Below are positions 49,501 through 58,002 of a stretch of 64,000 nucleotides of DNA, piece after piece (position 1 is the stretch's first letter; the number at the start of each line of letters is the position of its first letter). The notes beneath the pieces were generated by a model that was not told where the DNA came from, did not search any database, and was given only the letters and a program-made list of their open reading frames with translations. The translations under genes were made by a program, and so were the position numbers. The stretch is from Leuctra nigra (Eukaryota; Arthropoda; Insecta; Plecoptera; Leuctridae), in NCBI GenBank assembly GCA_934045905.1, contig OW203762.1, positions 13,982,345 through 14,046,344 of the forward strand, written 5' to 3'.

Positions 49501-52500
49501 TCGCAGGTCCGGCGCTGGAGGGGACCGGCTGTGGACGGGGCAAGGTAAGTCAGGGACGTGTATAGGATCTCAAGGCACGTCGGTCCGGGTTCTACTTCGC
49601 AGGTCCGGCGCTAGAGGGAACCGGCTGTGGAAGAGGCAAGGTAAGTCAGGGACGTGTGAAGGATCTCAAGGCACGTCGGTCCGGGTTCTACTTCGCAGGT
49701 CCGGCGCTAGAGGGAACCGGCTGTGGAAGAGGCAAGGTAAGTCAGGGACGTGTGAAGGATCTCAAGGCACGCCGGTCCGGGTTCTACTTCGCAGGTCCGG
49801 CGCTGGAGGGGACCAGCTGTGGAAGAGGCAAGGTAAGAACTAAGAAGACGCAACTTTTCTTGAGATGATCGCACGTCCACAGCCAATACAAGTCTTGAAA
49901 GCAAAGTCTTGAAGATGTAGCAAAGCAAACTGAAAACGAGATGATGATCTACTACATGATTTAGAAACTAAATACAGACAGATGTGTTCAATTAATGGCA
50001 TTGATAATTATAGGAATTTGCCACTCATTAATCTTACTAAGACCGTAATCTAGTCTCTCGGATGGCAGCTTTGAAAGATGAAACCTTTTTCGATTGCAAT
50101 CAAATTTAGATGTAAAGACTAAAGGGAAACAAGTTAACTAGGAAGACGCTCGCTATCAAATTTAGATGTAAAGACTAAAGGGAAACAAGTAACTAGGAAG
50201 ACGCTCGCTCTGTGTAACGCGTTCATAAACGAGTTTCGTAATATTCGAGTGAAAGATTTTGCTCTACAGACATTGGAGAAAGCTGGGGGGAAAATCCTCA
50301 TATTTCTTTGAATACATTTGAAAATAGCTCTTGAATTTCTTTGAAGATTGGGCTGATTGTCGAAAACTCCTAACCTGTTGCTCCCAATGACATCACCAAA
50401 TTTGAAGTTGATCGCCCAGTCAAACGGTTCTATTTAAAATATTCAACTAATCACACGACCTCGTTCAAAGTCTATCATAAGTGCAGTGTGCATAATTTCA
50501 GGTCGATTGTTTGAACGGTGGGACTTGCGCTTAGTTACAAATTAAAGTTTGCCAAGAGTGTATTTTTTTTAAAAAAAAAGTCAATAATTCTGGGCATAGA
50601 ATCTCTTCTGTGTTTTTAATAGACAAGCCATGTTGTGATTAAACCAAGCAAGTGATTTGCGGCTAGATATTCTGCTCTAACGAGGAGGATGTGAAATCGT
50701 TTCAAACGATTTGGTAGAAGTTTCATGGAATTGATGACGTGCTGGAAATGTGCAACTCTGATTCTACATAAAAGCCGAAGTGGTTCGGATCGTCGACGAT
50801 CCAGAGATTGCTAAATCAGATTCGCGTTCTATCCCAGGATGACGTCACTAAACACGTGGCTAAATCCTATCTCTTGTGCCATCTCGACTGCGAGAGAAGG
50901 GGAATAGAACCTCCACGTTCACATTGGTGACTAAATGGAGGTTAAATATGTAACCGAGATTATCTTTCATAGTATGAACGAGGAACATACATAGGTACAT
51001 TAATTAACCGCTTTTGGGACGACAAAAGCTAGCTTTGAACCAAGAAACCTCAACCAAACAGATTTACTTAAATGTGATCAATTTTGAGTTTTGACAGCTT
51101 AAAAGTTGTTAAACGCAAAAGTATCTCAATAAAGTGGACTTCATTTACGTATAGATTATACCCCATTTCTCGTGGTATTTGTGAAAAAGAGGTCTAGATA
51201 CAAAACTGAATATTTCAATGGCATTGAGTCGCATACCTTTATTTTGAGGAATGAATATGGGCATGAAGTTGAAGTACCTTTACTCTTCACAATGTATCTC
51301 TGTCTCATTTCCACACATTGTTTGTCAGTCTGAATAGTGAATAATACGGCTCAATTTTCTCAATCAAGCATGAACTCCAGAGACAAACTTTTAACTAATA
51401 AAAATTAAAAATGTATCACGTTATAACAGACATTCTTAAATTTTTTACAATTGTTTCACTTCGTTGTCCTGTGCCCCTATTCTAGAACGAAATCGAAATA
51501 ATTTCTGTCTGAAATCAATCCGAGGCCATAAGGATAACATTGATCTGAAATGATTTCATATCGATATGATTTCATTTTCGTTATGGAATAAAGGCCCTGT
51601 TACGGTTTGAATTTGTTAAATTATGGAGGTATTGATCTTGAAGTTTAAAACCAATCTCAGGCTTGTGACGTGCAACTTCTGCTCTATTCAGTGGTGTCGT
51701 GGCGGCGAGTGCGTGGTCATGAAGCGAGCGCCGCCCGTGAAGGTGGTCGTCGGCGGCTGGAGCGCCTGGACGCCCGACTCCTGCGCGTCTGGGTGCCTCG
51801 TCAAGGCGCGCGGCGCTCAGTCCAGACGCCGCGCGTGCGACAATCCCCGCCCGCTCAACACCGAGGAGGGATGCGACGGCGCCAGCGTCGACGCCGTCCT
51901 CTGCGACGACGCCAAGGTAACTGACGGAGAGCAGCTCTCTCGCTGACAGCTGATGGAATCTTACTTGCCTCCCTGCGTTTTGGTTACGAAAAGGCAGAGA
52001 GTAACTTGACAGTGGGTCCCATGTTTTTGGAGATTTGGGTTCAACCATCACTCAGACTTATCGGTTGTGACTGAGACAATGTTGAGTGGTGATGCTGTGT
52101 AGATGAAGAGCTACTCTCTCACTATTTGCAATTTGAATTATATATTTCAATTATTAGAACAGTTGCACTCTTGCATTACTTTCGGTTCGGTACAGGCAAG
52201 GCGACTACTTGTGAAAAAACTTGTTACTACTTGTAAAAATAAATAGTCATAAAGTTAAAAATATGTAAAGTCAAAGGGAAATTAAGTATAATTTTCTCTT
52301 ATAATCTCTTTTAGTAATATAATGTGTACGTTTCTCTCCACTTTTCACCACTACCTTCCCCCCCAATGGTAAAGCAGTAAGCTTGACCATTTTGATAGAG
52401 AAAGCGCTGAAATATGGTGACGTATTATTTTCATCGTGTCATCGGTTGCTTCAGGTGTGCAAGAAGAGCAAGCGCCTCCCCGCCAGCGACTTCGCCGGCA

Positions 52501-53795
52501 AGAAGTGCCGCGAGTTCAGCGCTCTGGTCGGGGACCTGGACCCAGCTGGGGCGGGGCTCCAGGCGCCCCACGAGCCCCAGCGCATGTGGATGGGTTGCGC
52601 CATCTTCTGCAGGCGCAAGACCGGCGGCTCCTTCTACACGCCGAGGCTCGACCTCAATGACCTCGGCGTCAACCCCTACTTCCCGGACGGCACGTGGTGC
52701 CACAACGACGGCAAGAACAACTACTTCTGTCTCCAGCATCACTGCCTGCCGGAGGTAATCATAGTGAACTTCATCCAGTTTAAATGCGCATCTTTTGTGT
52801 TAGAGTGGCCTGCATTCTTAACACCAACTCTATGTCGGAGTGACCCACATTCTACTGTCTCTAGTATCAATTCTTGCCGGAGGTAAGCGTCTGCGTAGTA
52901 ACCTACTATATCGATTACCGACTCGTGAACTTCATCACACTTCAACACAAATCCTTTGTGTTATGGTGGCCTGCATTCTACTTAATCTCAACCACATGTC
53001 AGAGTGACCCACATTCTACTGTCTCTAGTAAGTCTCTAGTATGTGCATTTTATACTGTCTCTTGACGGAGGTAAACATGGTAACCTACTATACCGAAACA
53101 TGAAATAGCCACTGAATATTTCTACATCACACTTCGAATATTTAAAGTCTGTCTAAACTGTATTCATTAAAAAAAAAACGTCTGGGGTCACTCTCTGGCA
53201 TGTTTAGTCATTGACAAACGCTTCTTTGTTTGGAACTCGCAAGGCTGTCGTCGGTGTATGCTGACAAAGCACGCCGCCTCATTCTTACGTATAGACCAAG
53301 GTAAATTCTTAACTCGTCCGGCTGAGGTCGATTTAGATTTTAACATATTGCAAGGAAACCTGTCACAATACAACAATATTCTTCGTATCTAGTCGTATTT
53401 TAAATGTTTATACATATTCTAATTGAAAAACAGAAGTAATAATATGTCCAGAATTTAGTGTAAAATATAGCGGCCTTCGACATTGCCAAAAGCATTCAGC
53501 GCATTCAACAAATCCCATATGGGTGACAAGACAATGATTTAGACATGTCCTTGTGTTGTAGAACTTCAGTTTCGGCAAGAACCTGTTGAGCCTGCTGTTC
53601 GGGAACGAGGACGTGCCGCTGCCGCAGAACGCGCCGCCGCGACTCGTGCCGCTCTCTGACGAGCTGTTGAAGTACTTGAGCCTCGACCCCGAGGGACGGC
53701 CGCTGTTGACCACTCTGCAGCCGGGACTGACCAAGCCGCCGGCCGAGGAAGACTGGGACGATAAGGACTATCTGGAACTGCCACCAGCTGTCTAG
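38156..53795 (+). CDS. ADAMTS-type secreted metalloprotease, complete, 13 coding exons
   Basis: Zinc endopeptidase of the ADAMTS family, presumably acting on extracellular matrix. Exons: 38156-38227, 40104-40282, 40788-40965, 43259-43459, 43961-44107, 44936-45197, 45891-46032, 47919-48047, 48126-48282, 48489-48584, 51692-51916, 52455-52754 and 53562-53795. All phases join, giving 773 aa. Exon 1 encodes a signal peptide (MKCCFVLVLVLV). Exons 2-4 are the prodomain, and exon 5 has a furin-like RMKR just before the catalytic domain. The zinc motif HEMGHNLGMHHDG is split between exons 7 and 8, with Met-turn GFIMSPS. Exons 9-11 give the disintegrin-like module, exon 11 one thrombospondin repeat (GGWSAWTPDSC), and exon 12 the Cys-rich domain. 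Exon 13 is a Cys-free acidic tail I do not recognise; no spacer or further thrombospondin repeats are present. Exons are GC-rich and several are duplicated nearby. Confidence 0.92.
38907..40020 (+). mobile_element. Helitron-like copy in ADAMTS intron 1
   Basis: Starts near CTGAGCGAGCGAAGCTAGCG and ends with an ACGC/GCGT hairpin and GTTTTCCTA at 40020. It is more diverged than the other copies. It contains a relative of the TTAA element of 41776-42315 (about 39300-39755, sharing ATAGCACACGTTGGTATTG and ending CCACC then TTAA). It ends 83 bp before exon 2. Confidence 0.65.
40452..40502. repeat. (AAT)n microsatellite in ADAMTS intron 2
   Basis: About 16 uninterrupted AAT repeats. Confidence 0.9.
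40557..41252 (+). repeat. Donor side of the 5.8-kb-apart duplication (ADAMTS exon 3 region)
   Basis: Matches 34760-35455 almost base for base, including intron flanks, exon 3 and the sequence before the adjacent Helitron. Here exon 3 sits in its normal place between exons 2 and 4, so I take this as the parental copy. Confidence 0.85.
41253..42795 (+). mobile_element. Helitron-like copy in ADAMTS intron 3
   Basis: Begins TTGAGCGAGCGTAGCGAGCG and ends with the AACGC/GCGTT hairpin and CCTAG. Very close to 35456-36442 except for a 540-bp TTAA-flanked insertion (41776-42315). It has no coding capacity. Confidence 0.75.
41776..42315. mobile_element. TTAA-flanked MITE inside a Helitron
   Basis: TTAA at 41772-41775 and 42316-42319. 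The ends are GGTAGTAC and the complement of GGTAGCAC. The empty site is preserved in the sister copy at about 35970 (CTTTAAGCTTCTG). The 540-bp interior has no ORF. A diverged relative lies in the 38907-40020 copy. Confidence 0.85.
42806..42905. repeat. Fragment of the 55-56 kb hAT-like element (3' end)
   Basis: Shares TTTTCCTGACATCCATCGAT, a CCCC-rich tract and AAAATAAAGTTCCTACGCGC with 56050-56151. Only the end of the element is present, directly after the Helitron's CTAG. Confidence 0.7.
43164..43234 (+). pseudogene. Partial copy of ADAMTS exon 4 just upstream of it
   Basis: About 71 bp (CCTCTGTCTGAGCGCCTCCA through GCGCACATTGTTC) repeat 43301-43371 with a few changes. The copy lacks the exon's 5' end and splice sites and lies in intron 3, 25 bp before the true acceptor. 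Confidence 0.85.
43705..43778 (-). repeat. tRNA-like SINE head or tRNA pseudogene in ADAMTS intron 4
   Basis: On the minus strand, ATAGCTCGGTTGGTAGAG (A-box/D-arm) is followed by CCGGGTTCTTGCCCCGG. The latter forms a 5-bp T-stem with a 7-nt loop (B-box). The anticodon arm is weak and the loop lacks the expected U33 context, and no acceptor stem closes the structure. Confidence 0.5.
46104..47722 (+). repeat. 41-bp minisatellite (~39 units) in ADAMTS intron 7
   Basis: The unit is about 41 bp, with core CACTCCCCTTCACTTGG, then TACATTTTGTGCCGAGC. A variant (CCCCTTAACTTGTTACC, GGAGTTTACCTACTTTCC, TAACTTGATAACATG) recurs every few units, giving a higher-order pattern. The array starts about 70 bp after the exon 7 donor. 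It is therefore inside the intron that splits the zinc-binding motif. The many overlapping ORFs are repeat artefacts. Confidence 0.93.
48489..49832 (+). repeat. 14-copy 96-bp tandem array derived from ADAMTS exon 10
   Basis: Copy 1 is exon 10 itself (48489-48584). Thirteen further 96-bp units follow, each ending GGCTGTGGAAGAGGCAAG (or the CGGGGC variant) followed by GTAAGT. There are thus fourteen 5' splice sites at exact 96-bp spacing (first intron base 48585, 48681 ... 49833). In units 2-14 the exon 5' part is degenerate, and CAG+GGACGTGT fuses directly to the previous GTAAGT. Variants repeat in order (units 4-7 like 10-13), implying a later 576-bp block duplication. Some units contain an in-frame TAG (GTATAGG). 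Confidence 0.95.
49833..51691. other. ADAMTS intron 10 after the array
   Basis: About 1.86 kb without recognised exons. It holds the minus-strand Helitron remnant and otherwise unremarkable AT-rich sequence up to the exon 11 acceptor (CTCTATTCAG). Confidence 0.55.
50193..50530 (-). mobile_element. Helitron-like remnant on the minus strand, ADAMTS intron 10
   Basis: Read on the minus strand, the 3' end has GAACGCGTTACACAGAGCG followed by AGCGTCTTCCTAG. Near 50500 is the family tract TCGACCTGAAATTATGCAC. A tandem duplication of 54 bp repeats the last bases and flank (50104-50142 and 50158-50196). The 5' limit is uncertain. Confidence 0.5.
52755..53070 (+). repeat. Tandem duplication of the exon 12 3' end/intron 12 start
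   Basis: A unit of about 130-165 bp, from GTGAACTTCATC to ACCCACATTCTACTGTCTC, occurs twice. Exon-end-like GCCGGAG/GACGGAG followed by GTAAGC or GTAAAC recurs at 52876-52888 and about 53063. Intron 12 therefore opens with three successive 5' splice-site-like sequences, echoing the exon 10 array. Confidence 0.75.
52865..52882 (+). CDS. Possible 18-nt microexon of the ADAMTS gene
   Basis: TATCAATTCTTGCCGGAG lies between acceptor-like TACTGTCTCTAG and donor GTAAGC. It is phase 0 at both ends and would insert YQFLPE between exons 12 and 13 without a frameshift. It is a decayed copy of the exon 12 end (CATCACTGCCTGCCGGAG). Use in mRNA is untested. Confidence 0.35.
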
Positions 53796-53905
53796 CAGCA
53801 TGGGCAAATGATTCTGCCACCAAATAGATTAGTATTTTAAGTTCAAAAAGTTAATTTTAGTAATTATTATATCTGTTTATCGTTATTCCTTTGAAGTTAT
53901 GCCAA

Positions 53906-54075
53906 TAAGGCCCGGTTGTACAATGTCCCGATAAAGTTAGCGGTAGGATTTATCTGCTGAAACCATGGCCAATGAAACAGCCAATGAAACACAGCCATCT
54001 AGACCGCAAAAGTCTACTTTAGGCTAAAGTGAACTTTATCTTATACTTATCGGGACATCATACAACCGGGCCTTA
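53906..54075. repeat. 170-bp inverted-repeat MITE after the ADAMTS stop
   Basis: TAAGGCCCGGTTGTACAATG...CCCGATAA at the left is mirrored by TTATCGGGACATCATACAA...CCGGGCCTTA at the right. TA at both edges is compatible with Tc1/mariner-type insertion. It probably lies in the 3' UTR or just beyond. Confidence 0.75.
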
Positions 54076-54088
54076 GTATAAGAATTAA

Positions 54089-54597
54089 TTGTTAAGCGAG
54101 CGATACTAAAGGACTCGTATAGTATACTTTCTCTGTTTTTTGTTTTTTTGTGTTCTTGTAGGCAACGCACAGGCCAAACCTTTCAACCAATTGATCTGAA
54201 AATGTGTAGACACACTAATGTCATATGAGCGGTATCGTATATAGTTTTTGATCAATATCCTGTGATTTTTTCGAAACTATCTGTAGAACTGTTTCATCGA
54301 TCAGCATCAAATATTGCATGGTCATTGGGACCAATATTTTAGGTGTTTTTGTAACTTCCAGACTTAACTGTTGTTATCTTCAAAAGTTATTGACATTTTA
54401 CAAACATTTTTTGTGTGTTTGGAACTATTTGTCAAATTTCTTGATGGAAATTTCAGATATCTTATCACTGCTCCTTTGACGCATATCGTTTCGGCTCTTT
54501 TTAAGGTCTAGTAGAGCAGAAACTTGCAAACGCATATCAATTCGCATACAATACGAAGGCTCGCTTATCAACGCGTTACACAGAGCGTTACCTATAG
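54089..54597 (+). mobile_element. Short Helitron-like copy downstream of ADAMTS
   Basis: Starts TTGTTAAGCGAGCG, contains the family tract TTGATCTGAAAATGTGTAGA, and ends with GCTCGCTTATCAACGCGTTA, the GCGTT half-stem and CCTATAG before TTAT. It is about 509 bp and diverged. Confidence 0.6.
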
Positions 54598-54847
54598 TTA
54601 TTATGTCCTACTATAGTCAGTGTATTTTTTTATCATTGTTCACAGGAATGTAATCCACACAACGCAACCAGAAAGCTTTTAATAAATACTTTCTGAATTC
54701 TTTTATTCAGTTACACCATTTCATTATTATTCTCCTGGATCCTTCTAACCAAAAGCTCGTGTGGAAACTTAGCATCTAAAACTGTTTCACAATAACCTGC
54801 CTGCCAGTCACAGAAATGTTGCACACAACTTATGTAATAGTAGCAGC

Positions 54848-54894
54848 ATAGACATTTATACTCACTGCGTTCCAGTGAGTATAAATGTCTATGG
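54848..54894. repeat. Perfect hairpin
   Basis: CATAGACATTTATACTCACT and its exact reverse complement flank a short GCGTTCC-type loop. Origin unknown. Confidence 0.8.
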
Positions 54895-55246
54895 TAGCAG
54901 TCACATTTAGTGTATTAGTTTATGAACAAGATTCTGTGATAACTCAAAGTTAAAATAAATTATATGACAGATCACTTAAAATGGTAGTTATTGGGACCAG
55001 CATTTTAGGAGATTTTGTAAATTTTCAGACCAATCGGTCAACACCGTCAAGAATTATTATTGCCGTTTATGCTTGTTTTGAAAATATCTGTCTAATTTGT
55101 TCAGTACCAGAAAAACATATAATTTTTTAAAATTCTAAAAAGCGCCCTGTGGGGCTAGAACTGGGCGCTTTGCCTCTCAGACCATCCTCCTCAACTGGAG
55201 TTTTTTCTGGTACACGAAACCCTCCAGTTGATGCCCGTGCCCCGCA

Positions 55247-56151
55247 CAGGCGCGTAGGAATAGGGGGGAAAGGGGGGAACGGACCCCCCCTGTCTGGAGC
55301 CTGACCCCCCCCCCCCCCTGCCAGAGATCCTGACCCCCCCCCCTGCTAGAGACTCTGACCCCCCCCCCCCCCCCCTGCTAGAGATCCTGAACACATCCAG
55401 ATATTCACAAATGTTGATTATGTGTTGCACAGAATGCACAGGTTTGCTCCATTATGAGGTTGAATTCTCAAAATTTTCTTAAGTTTTGCAAAACTAATTG
55501 AACAGAGGTATTATCCAATGAGACAACTCATTTACTCATTTGTCCAACATGATCATCCTCATGAATCAAATTAAATAATTACACGTTAAACTGTAATAGA
55601 TTCCAAAACAATACAGATTTTTCTTTTTGATTGCTTATTGCTGAATTGCTCTTGCAACATTTTTCAAAGGTCGATTCCAAAATCAATTCATAATCGATTC
55701 TCTTTCACTAAAATTCAAGTATTTCCCTGCGGGGCTATTTAGGATTTTGTCAAATCACAAAATTTTATTTTGTCTCTTGCATCCCCAAGAATATTGCATA
55801 GGACACACATTTTAAATTTCTTTAAAAAAGATGCCAAAAAAGCGTCGTATTCGATTATTTTTTTTTATCAAGATGTAAAAAAATGCCCTGCGGGGCCATT
55901 GGGAATTCTATAAAAACAAGTTTTCTTAAGTTCCCACAGAATATTGCACATCACATATTTTACATTTCTTTGAGAAGAATAGCTTAAAATTCGATTATTT
56001 TGTATCAAAAATTCAAAAAATGCCCTGCGGGGCTAACTGGGGGGTGAGTCCCCCAGACCCTTTGTAGCAGTGAACTACCTTTTCCTGACATCCATCGATC
56101 CCCTAAAATTTTGACCCCCCCCCCTGTCAAAATAAAGTTCCTACGCGCCTG
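55247..56151. mobile_element. hAT-like non-autonomous element with 8-bp target duplication
   Basis: Ends CAGGCGCGTAGGAA and TTCCTACGCGCCTG. Flanked by identical GCCCCGCA (55239-55246 and 56152-56159). It contains long C-runs and several CCCTGCGGGGC motifs. The target itself lies in a CCCTG[C/T]GGGGC sequence whose outer flanks also look inverted (TTCTAAAAAGCGCCCTGTGG and GCAGGGCGTTTCTAGAA), so it may be nested in a related older element. There is no ORF. Confidence 0.8.
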
Positions 56152-56159
56152 GCCCCGCA

Positions 56160-56858
56160 GGGCGTTTCTAGAATTTAAACAATTATAAAAGTGATTCTGG
56201 GACGCTTTTTTATTTATTTTTTCAAATGTTTTGCTTGAGTGACTTTCCTAAGCGTCTGGTGCCCGAAAAATAATGTATTACAAATATTTGTGTAGAACAT
56301 GGAGGAGGTGACATGCAGATCAGGGGCGCACCGGAATTTTTTGCTTGTCATTACTTATTTTTGTACGTTTATGTGCGTTTTGAGGGGAGTTTCAACAATT
56401 TTATCAATAGTTTTCATTATCAAATTACAGCAATAGTATAATAAGTATTTCAACATATTTTATTAACACAAAAATTAAAAATATACGAAATTGAGGCAAT
56501 ATTAAAATCAATTAGGTATCATTTATCGGAAAATTGATATTCTCTCTGAATTCTTAAGATTTTTAATAAATCGTTTATTGAGAAGAAATATTTTTAATAT
56601 ATTTTTAAAAATTCGATTTCTTAAAAAAAATAAAATATATATATATATATTTTAATGTGTGCTCAGTCCCTGTCAAAATCATCGCGATAAACTTTCAAAT
56701 CGCGACAAACTTTGCGATTTTACAGCGTGCCCTCCACACATCCTCCACACTACAAAAATCTGAACTGAACTGAATCAAATCAAAGATGGCGCCCGCCATT
56801 CAGCTCAATCATAGACGTCAATCTCATGCAGCCTCAAGTTTATTTTTATTTCAAATTT
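56160..56858. other. AT-rich spacer before the MITE pair
   Basis: No gene was recognised. It includes a short (AT)n run at about 56635-56650. Confidence 0.5.
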
Positions 56859-58002
56859 GGGGCGATGCCAAGCTAGGACGACGGGATCGGCCACTTCGGC
56901 GCTAGCGTCGAGGCTGTGCTTTTCAAATCAACGCATTTCTTACTCCACAGTCCGTATTTTCATGTTATATTATAATACTTAATGTTGATATTTGGTTATT
57001 TAACGAAATAGTGGATAATTATTAGAAATGGTAGTGTAATAATGATATTTTGATCATATAATGACAGCTCACAGAATTATTTTTGTTTCCAGTGCTCTCT
57101 TGAACTGACTCACTGCTTAATGGAATTTTGTAACTTCCAATTAAAACAATTGAGAGGGTGTCGCTTCAGATTGAAATAGAATTTGCTTTATATATTGCAC
57201 TATCTTCTTATTTTTACACATTTAATTATACTAGAGTAAAAAATCTATGTATCTAAACAGTGAGTACATCTTCTTACGCATGTCAAAATAAAGTTTCGCG
57301 AGTTTTAATTTTGAGTGGCACGAACAGCTTACTTCACACTTGTCACAAAACCGATGGCAGCACCCTAGCGGGAGATAGTTTGGCTAGTGCCCTATTGAAT
57401 TGATTTTGAACTATGCCAAACGGCTGCTGTGTAATTGGTTGCAATAGGGCACTAGCCAAACTTTTTCCCGCTATTGTGCTGCAGCGCTGCCATCGGGAGT
57501 GAGTAAGAAGTGTGAAGTAAGCTTTGAAGTAAGCTGTTCGTGCCACTCAAAATTAAAACTCGCGAAACTTTATTTTGACAGGCGTAAGAAGATGTACTTA
57601 CTGTTTAGATACATATATTTTTTACTCTAGTATAATAAAACGTGTAAAAATAAGAAGATAGTGCAATATCTTAAGCAAATTCGATTTCAATCTGAAGCGA
57701 CACCCTCTCAATTGTTTTAATAGAAAGTTACAAAATTCCATTGTGCCGTGAGTCAGTTCAAGAAAGCACTGGAAACAAAAATATTTCTGTGAGCTGTCAT
57801 TATATGATCAAAATATTGTTATTACACTATCATTTCTAATAATTATCCACTCTTTCGGTAAATAACCAAATATCAACATTAATTCTTATAATATAACATG
57901 AAAATACGGAGTGTGGGGTAAGAATTACGTTGATTTGAAAAGCACAGCCTCGACGCTAGCGCCAAAGTGGCCGATCCTGTCGTCCTAGCTTGGCATCGCC
58001 CC
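56859..58002. mobile_element. Two MITE copies in inverted orientation forming a 1.1-kb palindrome
   Basis: Left copy 56859-57392 (GGGGCGATGCCAAGC...CTAGTGCCC) and right copy 57447-58002 (GGGCACTAGCCAAAC...GGCATCGCCCC) are near-perfect reverse complements of about 530-555 bp. They are separated by a 54-bp loop. A single diverged copy lies in gwl intron 1. The loop is not element sequence: it encodes the start of a THAP domain. The right copy is therefore inserted in a coding exon and the left copy lies about 20 bp before the start codon. Confidence 0.9.

Noticed and set aside
48489..49832. CRISPR-like regular array
   Set aside because: The units are contiguous with no unique spacers, and the setting is an intron-rich eukaryotic gene.
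48464..49843. 459-aa open frame
   Set aside because: It is a different frame from exon 10 and stays open only because the 96-bp repeat keeps phase. It begins in intron 9.
53188..53807. Minus-strand ORFs opposite ADAMTS exon 13
   Set aside because: Shadows of the GC-rich final exon; no minus-strand splice or domain evidence.
57413..58002. The whole 1.1-kb palindrome as a single foldback transposon
   Set aside because: The loop encodes an in-frame THAP start, and a single arm occurs alone in gwl intron 1, so two insertions explain it better.
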